A stretch of DNA of 64,000 bases from Bacteroidales bacterium (GTDB taxonomy: Bacteria > Bacteroidota > Bacteroidia > Bacteroidales > UBA1715): contig JAKSUA010000002.1 of the NCBI GenBank assembly GCA_024409235.1, forward strand, positions 157,961 to 221,960, read 5' to 3'. Positions within the stretch are counted from its first letter, which is position 1. Each line of letters starts with the position of its first letter. Shown here piece after piece: positions 35,306 to 43,559 of this stretch. The notes under the pieces were generated by a model that was given only the letters and a program-made list of their open reading frames with translations, had not been told where the DNA came from and did no database searches. Made by a program: the position numbers and the translations under genes.

Positions 35306-37144
35306 TTAACGAACAAGAAACTTGCAAGACTGTTTGTTTGTTGAAATAATATAAGCTCCCTTGGGAAATGATGAAACGTCAATTTCTGCAGACTTTCCAA
35401 TGCGTTGCCGAAACAATGTTTTCCCATTCAAATCGTGTATCAACACAAGGCTGTGAGAGGTTGGCAGTGATATTTGGATTGACTTTTCCCCAATTTTCAA
35501 CCAGTTTATGCTTGATGTATCTGGAATTTCTTTGTTAGTATTAAATTGTACATACTCAGCACTTTTTTCAACACCAACGGCATACCAAGCATTTTCAACG
35601 GAATTGCTATACGTTGTATTGGGAAACAAATCTTTTGCTGCTTTAATAGTACATTCTCTCATATCTGCATAATTACTTGTTGCTGTCAGATAATTAGTTT
35701 CTGCACGATAAACAATTCTTGCAGCGTTATCCAGTCCAATCCCTGTTACAGTATATGCATTATTTAAGTCGTTGGTACCGGAACCGCCTTGGCACAACAA
35801 ATAGAACCAATAGTTCAAAATACCACTATTAGTGTGGACTCCGCAATAATCATTACTTTCTGTGGGCGTACAATCTGTCGTTTGAACCCAAAAAGTTCCT
35901 CCGTATGTATCTGGTTGTCCTTCAACCTTGGGATTACTCATATTTCGCAAAGCATCGTGACCAGTCCGAATATCAACATCCTCTCCAATAAGCCACGTTT
36001 GTTTGTCCGAAGTGTAGTAATTCTCAACACAAGCAGCCCAAATGTCGCTCAGACCTTCGTTAATTGCACCGGACTCGCCTTTGTATTTCAATTTTGCAGA
36101 ATATGCACACAATGCGTGTCCAAACTCATGTGCAACTATATCCAAACTGGTCATTATATCGTAATTTTCGTTTCCGTCACCAAAACAAAACGCATTTATA
36201 GAACTTGACCAAAAGGCATTTTCATAGTTTGTCCAATAATGAACATAACAATTTATAGGACTACCGGCATTATCGTAACTACTTCGATTGAAAACCGTAT
36301 TAAAATAGTCATAGGTTTTCATAGCAGCCCAATGCACGTCCAATGCTCCGTCATCTTTTGATTGATTATGAAATTCACTCGTCGTCCAAAAATTGTCGGC
36401 ATCGGTAAATTCAGTTAGATTTTTCGTATTATTAGTGTGATTGAGGTTTTGGGTAAAAATACCATTTCCTCTGGTCATATCACATAACACGTAATTTGGA
36501 GCCAACTGCGTTGCTCCTATTGTTCGATTTCCATTATATCGCGTGTTTGCTGTTCCGTTGTGATAATAAATCAGAGGATTTTTTCCAAGAATATTCCCGT
36601 ATTGTTCATCAATTATAACATCAACTGCTGTTTCAATGTTTTCTTCGTCGGTAATTGAAACAAGACTTGCATAGTATAGATTTTCATCTGTTTCATCGAA
36701 GTTGTTTTTCGTAATTATCTTGTCTATTGCATACCGAAAATTATACATAGAATCGGAAAACTCCGACTTTGCAATTTGTATAATTTCTGCATTTGTTAGT
36801 TGTGCAACATTCCCAATATTTTCAATTGAAGAATAATATGTACCATTGATTGTTGCTATTACACCATTTTTAGCATGAACCAATATGTCTGAATCGCAGA
36901 ATCTATAGTCTTCATAGTATTGGTGCATCCTCAGCAGGGTTGAATTATTCTCCTGTGAAATTTCTATTCCTCCTATGCGAAAGGCAAGACGTGGGTCAGT
37001 GGACAGAATATCCCGTAACATTTGGTCTATGTTCGTCGTGTCGCAAGGTATATCATTTTCCAAAGTATGAAATATTCGTAAGGCATTTTGCGAATAACAC
37101 AGTTCACAGAAACATAGACAAATTATAATTAGTATTCTTTTCAC
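35306..37144 (-). CDS. M4 (thermolysin-family) metalloprotease with T9SS tail
   Basis: A 612-residue secreted zinc protease. Signal peptide (MKRILIIICLCFCELCYSQ), a propeptide of the FTP/PepSY type (about 30-190), then the M4 catalytic domain with the zinc motif VAHEFGHALCAYS (HExxH, about residue 340) and the third ligand in GAINEGLSDIWAA. The last 80 residues form a type IX sorting domain (IHDLNGKTLFRQ, SSFPKGAYIIST). It starts with GTG; no better start gives the full signal peptide. It lies between the two genes that share the 54-bp promoter block but does not itself show that block. Confidence 0.92.
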   Translation of the reverse strand: MKRILIIICLCFCELCYSQNALRIFHTLENDIPCDTTNIDQMLRDILSTDPRLAFRIGGIEISQENNSTLLRMHQYYEDYRFCDSDILVHAKNGVIATINGTYYSSIENIGNVAQLTNAEIIQIAKSEFSDSMYNFRYAIDKIITKNNFDETDENLYYASLVSITDEENIETAVDVIIDEQYGNILGKNPLIYYHNGTANTRYNGNRTIGATQLAPNYVLCDMTRGNGIFTQNLNHTNNTKNLTEFTDADNFWTTSEFHNQSKDDGALDVHWAAMKTYDYFNTVFNRSSYDNAGSPINCYVHYWTNYENAFWSSSINAFCFGDGNENYDIMTSLDIVAHEFGHALCAYSAKLKYKGESGAINEGLSDIWAACVENYYTSDKQTWLIGEDVDIRTGHDALRNMSNPKVEGQPDTYGGTFWVQTTDCTPTESNDYCGVHTNSGILNYWFYLLCQGGSGTNDLNNAYTVTGIGLDNAARIVYRAETNYLTATSNYADMRECTIKAAKDLFPNTTYSNSVENAWYAVGVEKSAEYVQFNTNKEIPDTSSINWLKIGEKSIQISLPTSHSLVLIHDLNGKTLFRQRIGKSAEIDVSSFPKGAYIISTNKQSCKFLVR

Positions 37145-37221
37145 TGTAATTTTCTGATTTATATAACGGCAAAGAAAATTCTTTTTTTCACATTAACAAC
37201 AAACATCAAAATAATATATGC

Positions 37222-38790
37222 CTACCAAATAAATTTAATTCCTAACGGGAACGAGAATGTAAACGGATGTTCTGTGTAGTACATTTCTAAATTTGTTTTT
37301 GTAGAAAAATAATATTGTATGCTTGGTTCTGCAAAAACACTTATGTTAGACGTAATGTTGTATTGCAAGCCAAACCCTGTACCTACCGACCATTGCAGCG
37401 GCACACGAATATCGGTTGTGTCGATAGCTTTTGTTGAACTTTGTAGTAAGACGTATTTGTTGAACTGCGAATGAATTGGTATGCTCATTGTAACGCCAAG
37501 ATCCCCGTATAAACTCCAATTTTTGAATGTTACTATCTCATAGAAACATTTCGCCGGTATGCCAATGTAGTGAATCGTTTGCAATCGTCCGTTGGTTTTA
37601 ATGCCACTGGAGTCTATCTCAAAATCGGAAATTTGTCGGATATAGCTTACACCCGATTCAACTCCCGCACGTTTGCTCCAATGGTAATGTGCAGACAACG
37701 ACAAGACAATAGGCATATAATGATGTTTTGTATAGAAAACATTGTTTTCGATTGGAATTATAATGCCCGGTCCAGGCGTGATGGTTCCCTCTTGATTATC
37801 TATCGTAAATATTTTGTCCTGTTCATCAAAACTTCCTGCGTATGCAAATCCCATAGTCCATTTTGGCGAATTTTTGGCATAGTTTGCCTTTTGGTGTGGG
37901 AATACATCTGCAAGCTCGTAATACGGCGACTCCGTCTTCTGTATAAATTGTAGCGTATCGCCGCTTTTTTCGTCATACAAAGAGTCGGCCGCCATTACAA
38001 TCTGGTCTGCAGCTGTCGTCGTGTCGGATACAACAGCCACGGATTTTTGTTTCTCTATCTTTCGGATTATGTCGGTGTCACAAACAACCGTATGACGTGT
38101 CGGTTGTTCAACAATCAAAGTTGCTTGCTCATGTTCTATCTGTTGAATATTTTTTATTTCTATTTGATTGTCAACAACTTGCAAACCTTTATCAACAATT
38201 TTATCTTCTTTTTTGAGAAAGAAGTACGAAATCGGAATAAGAAGCAACAGCAGTACAGCCCAGTATTGACGAATCATTTTACGTAGCATTTTTCTTGCCC
38301 GTGCCAATTGCGATGACGACGAATGGGGTTCAATATTCAGCAAAGCGGCAATCTCATTGTGCGACAATCCCTCAAATACAGCAAGACGAAATACCCGGGC
38401 ACAGCCTTCGGGTAGCTTGTCAACCAAACTCATTAATTCATCCAACGAAAAATCTTTCACATCTTGTTGTGACTCATCACTAATAACCTCTGATTTTTCG
38501 GATTCTTCAACAGAAACAATATGATGTGCTTTTTGGTACTTAATATATTGCAACGCAGCGTTTTTCGTTATCGTCTTCATCCATCTTTCCGCCTTGTTGT
38601 TGTCTCGCAATTGGTCGAGGGACGTAAAAATAATCACAAACGAATCGTGCAGAACATCACTAATGGCCTGCCTATCTGACAGATATCTCTGGCAGACCTT
38701 TGTCAATGTTTTTGCGTATGTCTTATACAATACACCAAGAGCTTCAGGATCTCCCTTTTTGCATCGATCTATCAGTTGTGATATTTCCAT
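37222..38790 (-). CDS. ECF-like sigma factor fused to TM helix and outer-membrane beta-barrel
   Basis: A 522-residue single polypeptide with three parts. Residues 1-175: an ECF-type sigma factor, with region 2 (LYKTYAKTLTKVCQRYLSD, VLHDSFVIIF, AERWMKTITKNAALQYIK) and region 4 (LPEGCARVFRLAVFEGLSHNEIAALL, then SSSSQLARARKMLRKM). Residues 177-193: one transmembrane helix after basic residues. Residues 195-305: a hydrophilic linker. Residues 310-522: repeated amphipathic strands of an outer-membrane barrel (PorT/OMP_b-brl type) with Tyr/Trp girdle and a terminal IKFIW. No stop or frameshift breaks the chain. The reading is that DNA-side and surface-side ends of a signal relay are one protein. 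Upstream block 38806-38859 is shared with the peptide operon. Confidence 0.85.
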   Translation of the reverse strand: MEISQLIDRCKKGDPEALGVLYKTYAKTLTKVCQRYLSDRQAISDVLHDSFVIIFTSLDQLRDNNKAERWMKTITKNAALQYIKYQKAHHIVSVEESEKSEVISDESQQDVKDFSLDELMSLVDKLPEGCARVFRLAVFEGLSHNEIAALLNIEPHSSSSQLARARKMLRKMIRQYWAVLLLLLIPISYFFLKKEDKIVDKGLQVVDNQIEIKNIQQIEHEQATLIVEQPTRHTVVCDTDIIRKIEKQKSVAVVSDTTTAADQIVMAADSLYDEKSGDTLQFIQKTESPYYELADVFPHQKANYAKNSPKWTMGFAYAGSFDEQDKIFTIDNQEGTITPGPGIIIPIENNVFYTKHHYMPIVLSLSAHYHWSKRAGVESGVSYIRQISDFEIDSSGIKTNGRLQTIHYIGIPAKCFYEIVTFKNWSLYGDLGVTMSIPIHSQFNKYVLLQSSTKAIDTTDIRVPLQWSVGTGFGLQYNITSNISVFAEPSIQYYFSTKTNLEMYYTEHPFTFSFPLGIKFIW

Positions 38791-38805
38791 TAGTTTATAC
38801 TATTC

Positions 38806-38859
38806 CAAGAGTATAGATTCAGAAAAATAAAAAGACTGCACGGAGTTGCAATATTTTTT
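38806..38859 (-). promoter_or_regulatory. Shared promoter block, copy 2 (before the sigma-barrel gene)
   Basis: Same 54-bp arrangement as at 35228-35281 with an identical 30-bp core (38830-38859), ATCTATA (38812-38818 on the plus strand as TATAGAT) and TTG in the same spacing, 15 bases before the sigma-barrel ATG. A TATACT/AGTATA inverted repeat (38797-38816) overlaps its downstream end. Autoregulation is inferred. Confidence 0.65.
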
Positions 38860-38928
38860 TTACTACAAAATTACAGCAAATAAATCCGTAAAGAATTTAT
38901 ATTATTTCCAAAAATTAAATTGTAGGTC

Positions 38929-38946
38929 TAATGGTCAAAAAAGTAC
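38929..38946 (+). repeat. IS left terminal inverted repeat
   Basis: TAATGGTCAAAAAAGTAC; its reverse complement occurs exactly at 39921-39938, and with two changes at 39961-39978. The homology to the outer right copy continues inward for six more bases (CTGAAA). Confidence 0.75.
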
Positions 38947-38999
38947 CTGAAAACCTTCTAATAAATTGAATTTTATATATTTACAGCATTTTTAAGAAA

Positions 39000-39920
39000 A
39001 TGAGTAAAAATCTGCTTTTATTGCAATGGAAAAAATGTAATTCGAAAAGGTGTTCAAAGAGGATTACAACGCTGGTTTTGTAAGGATTGTTGTCGATATT
39101 TCACAAGGACAGAGCAAATATCAACAGAACTGCTATATGAAGAATACATAAAGGGAAAACAAACGTTAAAACAACTTTCAGAATCCCATCAGATATCAAT
39201 AAGTACAATCCAACGTCGTTTTAAAACAATACACCACAAGCGCTTGGTGTCAAAAGAGAAAGATGTGGTTGTCTTGATGGACGCCACGTATTGGGGACAC
39301 AGATTCGGTGTCTTGGTGTTTAAAGATGCGCATAGGAATAAAATATTATGGAGAAAGTTCCTGTCCAAGAAAGAAACAGTCACTGATTACATAGAAGGCG
39401 TAGAATGGCTCGAAAATAATGGTTTTAACATATTAGGACTCGTTTGTGATGGATTAAAAGGTCTCGCTACGGCACTATCCAAGTACAAAGTTCAGTATTG
39501 TCAGTTTCATCAAGTAAAGACAGTGAAATTTTATCTTACAAGTAAGCCTGAACTACAAGCTTCAAAGGAACTTACATATAGCATTACAACTTTGTCATAC
39601 GGATAAAGAGTCGTTCGTAGGAATGTTTGAAGAGTGGTACTTGCGATGGAAAGACTTCTTAAAAGAAAGGAGTGTTGAACCCAAAACAGGAAAAACTCGT
39701 TTTACGCATCAACGCTTACGTAGTGCCTATTTAAGCATAAAACGGAATATGGACTTTATTGTAGACTTTTTACGATTATCCTGAAACTACCTTGCCAAAC
39801 ACTAACAACGGTATAGAAGCACTCTTTACAGATCTAAAAACAAAAATCCGAGTTCATAATGGATTATCTAAGCTAAATAGAATGAAATTTATTGACCAAT
39901 ACTTTTACAACAAAAAGTAG
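39000..39920 (+). pseudogene. Frameshifted IS transposase (IS256-like, Zn-binding variant)
   Basis: The reading runs MSK then ICFYCNGKNVIRKG (frame change in an A run near 39006-39010), RWFCKDCCRYFT (CxxC...CxxC zinc ribbon), a helix-turn-helix (LKQLSESHQISISTIQRRF), the catalytic-core part VVVLMDATYWGHRFGVLVF (first Asp) and LVCDGLKGL, then breaks at 39570-39603 and again near 39777 before ending NRMKFIDQYFYNKK at 39920. Three frameshifts make it inactive. The family call, the DDE type common in Bacteroidales with an N-terminal zinc ribbon, is from motif recognition. Confidence 0.75.
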
Positions 39921-39978
39921 GTACTTTTTTGACCATTAAATAAAAATATTCAAATTTCAGGTACCGTTTTGACCATTA

Positions 39979-40277
39979 AGCCGGATTTCAACTTTCAGTT
40001 AGGTGATTCCGAAGGTTTTGTAAACATGCCTTTATGCATGAAAGATTTAAAATTCGTGGCAATGTTCACTGAATATGAAAAAGGTCCAGTGAAAGCATCT
40101 TTCCGTTCCAAGGGTAATTTCCCTGCCAATGAGTTTGCCGGAGATTTCTTTAATGGAGGAGGACATTTTAATGCTGCTGGAGGAAAATATCAAGGAACTC
40201 TCTCCGAAGCAATAGAAGCTTTTCGTAAAGGTTTAGAAAGTTACAAAGAAAAACTTCAATCTGAAAGTAAATACTAA
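39979..40277 (+). pseudogene. nrnA: Headless C-terminal fragment of DHH phosphoesterase NrnA
   Basis: The last 99 or so residues of a bifunctional oligoribonuclease/pAp phosphatase: FNFQLGDSEGFVNMPL, then a DHHA1 domain with ANEFAGDFFNGGGHFNAAGG. The N-terminal DHH catalytic domain is missing: the reading enters directly from the right end of the IS, and nothing on the other side of the IS resembles it. The fragment cannot be an active enzyme. The 5' half may lie elsewhere, next to another copy of this IS. Confidence 0.85.
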
Positions 40278-40293
40278 ATGGGAAGTTATTAAT

Positions 40294-40563
40294 CTACCCT
40301 TTTTTATTTTCTATCCAGCACCACAATTTGTACATCAAATATCCCCAAACTAGAAATAACACAATGTGTACCCACATTGGTATTGCGGTTTGGAAATCTG
40401 CGGCATTCACAAAATTCTCAAAGTTGGGAATATCAGCATAATAATATGCTCCTGCACCAAAGTCAAGGTTTTCCTGCAAACCAAGTCCCTGGCACATAAT
40501 AAAAATGGAACCTGCAAGAATACAGGTTCCAACTATAATTGTAATGATTTTGAAAATCTTCAC
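40294..40563 (-). CDS. Small two-helix membrane protein downstream of the YeiH-family gene
   Basis: An 89-residue protein with two hydrophobic helices (about residues 4-24 and 66-83) and a short hydrophilic loop rich in Tyr and Ala (GAGAYYYADIPN). It begins with GTG one base after the stop of the exporter gene, so it is co-translated with it. I recognise no family; a partner or accessory subunit of the transporter is an inference from position only. Confidence 0.65.
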   Translation of the reverse strand: MKIFKIITIIVGTCILAGSIFIMCQGLGLQENLDFGAGAYYYADIPNFENFVNAADFQTAIPMWVHIVLFLVWGYLMYKLWCWIENKKG

Positions 40564-40564
40564 G

Positions 40565-41902
40565 CTATTTGTCCAATACAGGAATGTCGAAAATCACACC
40601 TGACAATAACAACCAAACAGCCACAAACGTAAGGATAATGTTAAATATCTGGCCTACAATGTATAACCACAACACTTTTCCACCTTGCATTTGTTTTATG
40701 ATTTCGCTGAATTTGGTATCAAGACCAATACTTGTAAAGGCAAGCACAAATGCCCAGTTTTTGTATTGATCAAGAACTTTATTGATTGCTCCAACTGTTG
40801 AGCTATCTGTCATTGGTAAAATGATGAACGAAGCAACAAGCGAAGCCACAAAGAAACCGATAATGAATTTTGGGAAACGAGTCCAAATTTCGATTGCTCC
40901 AACTTTACGGCCTTGTTCTTTATCGACATGTGTTGCGAAAAATAATGCAACAAAGAATGCAATAAAACCAATTAAAATATTTTGAATTGACTTAACCAAA
41001 ACTGCTGCAACCTGTGCTTCTTCGCCCAATGCTGTACCTGCAACAACAACGGCTCCGGTTGAATCGACAGTTCCACCTATCAAAGAACCTCCCATTATTG
41101 GCGACAAGCCCAATGCATTACAAACAATAGGTTCAAGTACCATTAGGATAACAGTAAAGATGATTGATATAGAAACAACCATTGTCAAGTCTGTCTTTTT
41201 ACAATTTGATGCTGCACCAGTCGCAATTGCTGCACTTGTACCACACACCGAAGTTGCAGCCGCCATCGTAATTACGAGTGGCTTATTCTCGATTTTTAAT
41301 AATTTTGTTCCGAACCACCACATAAAAATGATAACAAGCGGAGTTACAATCCAGGCAATGCCCAATCCATATAAACCAAATTTGGCAATATTTGAGAACA
41401 ACACAGAGAAACCCATAATGACCAATCCGGTCTTAATGTAAAACTCTGTTTTAACTGCCGGCTTCAACCATTGAGGAACACCAACAGTGTTTGAAACCAA
41501 CAAACCAATAATCAATGCCCAGAAAGCCCATTCCAAATATCTGTTAAATGTAAATTCTGCACTTATCAAACGAACGACTAACGCCAAAACAAACAATCCG
41601 ATAAATGCTGGAATATATTTCTTTACACTTTCACCTTGTAGTTTTGCACCAATCGTGAATAAACCACTCGACACTACAAATGTAAGTATCAATTTAGCCC
41701 AGAAACTACCGCTAGCCAATTGGTCCAACAATGGAACGACTTTGCTATTCCCTTCTTCCCATATTGTCCACGTGCTGAATTTCAACGCTGAGAAATCAAA
41801 AGCTCCTGTTAACACACTAACTATTGCAACAGCAATAACAATAAACCCTATCCATACAGCAAGCCAGTCCTCGCTTTTATACAATTTTTCTTTTTCTGTC
41901 AT
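40565..41902 (-). CDS. YeiH-family putative sulfate exporter (UPF0324)
   Basis: A 445-residue inner-membrane protein with about eleven helices. Family blocks: WLKPAVKTEFYIKTGLVIMGFS, ITMAAATSVCGTSAAIATGAA (the conserved CGxSA loop), and GGSLIGGTVDSTGAVVVAG. UPF0324/YeiH members are predicted sulfate or sulfonate-related exporters; the substrate is not proven. The promoter TATCTTTG at 41923-41930 lies 20 bases before the ATG. The small two-helix protein follows in the same transcript. Confidence 0.88.
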   Translation of the reverse strand: MTEKEKLYKSEDWLAVWIGFIVIAVAIVSVLTGAFDFSALKFSTWTIWEEGNSKVVPLLDQLASGSFWAKLILTFVVSSGLFTIGAKLQGESVKKYIPAFIGLFVLALVVRLISAEFTFNRYLEWAFWALIIGLLVSNTVGVPQWLKPAVKTEFYIKTGLVIMGFSVLFSNIAKFGLYGLGIAWIVTPLVIIFMWWFGTKLLKIENKPLVITMAAATSVCGTSAAIATGAASNCKKTDLTMVVSISIIFTVILMVLEPIVCNALGLSPIMGGSLIGGTVDSTGAVVVAGTALGEEAQVAAVLVKSIQNILIGFIAFFVALFFATHVDKEQGRKVGAIEIWTRFPKFIIGFFVASLVASFIILPMTDSSTVGAINKVLDQYKNWAFVLAFTSIGLDTKFSEIIKQMQGGKVLWLYIVGQIFNIILTFVAVWLLLSGVIFDIPVLDK

Positions 41903-41922
41903 AGTTTAAAAATTTAATGGTG

Positions 41923-41930
41923 CAAAGATA
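41923..41930 (-). promoter_or_regulatory. Promoter -7 element of the YeiH-family operon
   Basis: TATCTTTG on the minus strand, 20 bases before the ATG; divergent from the Y-family polymerase promoter. Confidence 0.6.
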
Positions 41931-42019
41931 TACATTTCCTATAATTAGCCTACCGTATTAATAGGTTAATTTTATTCGGAATTATCTACATTCTTGATTC
42001 TAGTAAAATCATATTCATG

Positions 42020-42027
42020 TATTTTTG
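42020..42027 (+). promoter_or_regulatory. Promoter -7 element of the Y-family polymerase gene
   Basis: TATTTTTG (TAnnTTTG) 14 bases before the ATG at 42042 and inside the longer frame that starts from a TTG at 41994. No LexA-like inverted repeat was recognised. Confidence 0.55.
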
Positions 42028-42041
42028 CTTCTAAATTAATT

Positions 42042-43559
42042 ATGAACGGTAAAACTGAACAACGGACCTATATTGCGATTGATTTAAAATCATTTTTCGC
42101 ATCAGTTGAATGTGTGGAAAGAGGTAAAGACCCGCTTACCACACATTTGGTTGTGGCAGATGAAAGCCGTACCGAAAAAACAATCTGCCTGGCAGTATCT
42201 CCATCTCTAAAAGCATATGGAATTCCAGGAAGAGCAAGACTTTTCGAAGTTATACAAAAAATACAGTACCTCAACGCACAGCGCAAAAAAAATGCACCAA
42301 ACGGCAGTTTTTCTGGCAAGTCTTTTTCTGCAGAACAGCTTAAAGCCCATCCTGAATACGAGATAAGCTATATTACAGCAACGCCACGCATGTCGTATTA
42401 CATTGATTATAGCACACGCATATACAATGTTTATCTCAAATACATCGCCCCCGAAGATATTCATGTTTATTCCATAGATGAAGTTTTTATAGACGCTACA
42501 AATTATCTTTCCAGCTATAAATGCAGTCCACGGGAACTTGCAATGACAATGATACGCGATGTTTTAAAAGAAACTGGTATTACTGCAACTGCAGGAATTG
42601 GAACAAATCTTTATCTTTGTAAAATTGCAATGGATATTGTTGCCAAACATATCGAACCAGACCAACATGGTGTACGGATTGCCGAACTGGACGAAATGAG
42701 TTACCGCAGACAGTTATGGAATCATCAACCATTAACCGATTTTTGGCGTCTAGGTAGAGGAATCGCAAAAAAACTCGAACCTTATGGAATAAGAACTATG
42801 GGAGAAATCGCCCGTTGCTCGATAGAACACGAAGAAGTTCTTTACAAATTATTTGGAATTAATGCGGAACTTATCATTGATCACGCTTGGGGTTGGGAAC
42901 CATGCACTATCGAAATGATAAAAGCATACAAACCGGAAAATAATTCCTTAAGCTCAGGCCAGGTTTTACACACTCCTTACAACTTTCCAAAAACACAAGT
43001 CGTTATTCAAGAAATGGCGGATTCGCTGTCTTTGGACTTAGTAGAAAAGAAACTAGTCTGCGACCAACTGGCTATTACCGTAATCTACGACGCTGAAAAT
43101 TTAACAGACCCTACGATTAGTGCAAAATATCACGGAGAAACCACCACGGACTTCTACGGCAGACAAATTCCCAAGAATTCCCAGGGGTCCATAAATCTCC
43201 CCAAACAAACGTCTTCTTCAAAAATTATCACCGAAGCCGCAATGTCTTTATTCGAAAGGATTACTAATAAGGAGCTTCTTATCCGGAAATTAAATATTGC
43301 AGCCCTTCATGTTGTACCAGAAAACACTGCCAATACCATTCAACAAAAACAACAGCTAGATCTTTTTACAGACTATGAGGCGTTGGCTAAAAATGATGAA
43401 CTTGAAAAAGAAGAATTAGAAAAAGAACACAACATGCAGAAAACAATTCTTTCCATAAAGAAAAAATTTGGGAAGAATGCCATTTTGAAAGGACTAAATT
43501 TTCAGGACGGAGCAACAGCAAAAGAAAGAAACGAACAAATTGGAGGACATAAAGCATGA
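42042..43559 (+). CDS. Y-family DNA polymerase (UmuC/DinB-like)
   Basis: A 505-residue translesion polymerase. Seen: the first metal site YIAIDLKSFFASVEC (Asp, about residue 11), the catalytic YSIDEVFIDAT (about 143-153), the thumb helix-hairpin motif FWRLGRGIAKKLEPYGIRTMGEIA, and a little-finger domain up to about 440. A charged C-terminal tail (LFTDYEALAKNDELEKEEL) follows, as in UvrX/UmuC-like forms. The start is the ATG at 42042, since the promoter overlaps the longer frame. The stop overlaps the YolD start by 4 bp. Confidence 0.92.
   Translation: MNGKTEQRTYIAIDLKSFFASVECVERGKDPLTTHLVVADESRTEKTICLAVSPSLKAYGIPGRARLFEVIQKIQYLNAQRKKNAPNGSFSGKSFSAEQLKAHPEYEISYITATPRMSYYIDYSTRIYNVYLKYIAPEDIHVYSIDEVFIDATNYLSSYKCSPRELAMTMIRDVLKETGITATAGIGTNLYLCKIAMDIVAKHIEPDQHGVRIAELDEMSYRRQLWNHQPLTDFWRLGRGIAKKLEPYGIRTMGEIARCSIEHEEVLYKLFGINAELIIDHAWGWEPCTIEMIKAYKPENNSLSSGQVLHTPYNFPKTQVVIQEMADSLSLDLVEKKLVCDQLAITVIYDAENLTDPTISAKYHGETTTDFYGRQIPKNSQGSINLPKQTSSSKIITEAAMSLFERITNKELLIRKLNIAALHVVPENTANTIQQKQQLDLFTDYEALAKNDELEKEELEKEHNMQKTILSIKKKFGKNAILKGLNFQDGATAKERNEQIGGHKA

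Larger units (their letters stand above)
38929..39978 (+). mobile_element. Decayed insertion sequence with Zn-ribbon transposase
   Basis: A roughly 1.05-kb element. The left end TAATGGTCAAAAAAGTAC (38929-38946, then CTGAAA) matches inverted copies at 39921-39938 (perfect over 18 bases) and at 39955-39978 (24 bases with two mismatches), so the right end is doubled. The transposase is broken by frameshifts. The flanks (TGTAGGTC left, AGCCGGAT right) show no target duplication, as expected if the element took part in a rearrangement. Confidence 0.75.

Noticed and set aside
35252..38859. The two identical 30-bp repeats as ends of a transposon carrying the protease and sigma-barrel genes
   Set aside because: They are in direct orientation, are not bounded by target duplications, contain no transposase between them, and the similarity continues as spaced promoter-like elements in front of start codons.
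39969..40277. The nrnA fragment as a complete 102-codon gene starting at TTG
   Set aside because: The TTG is within the IS terminal repeat and the product lacks the whole catalytic DHH domain.
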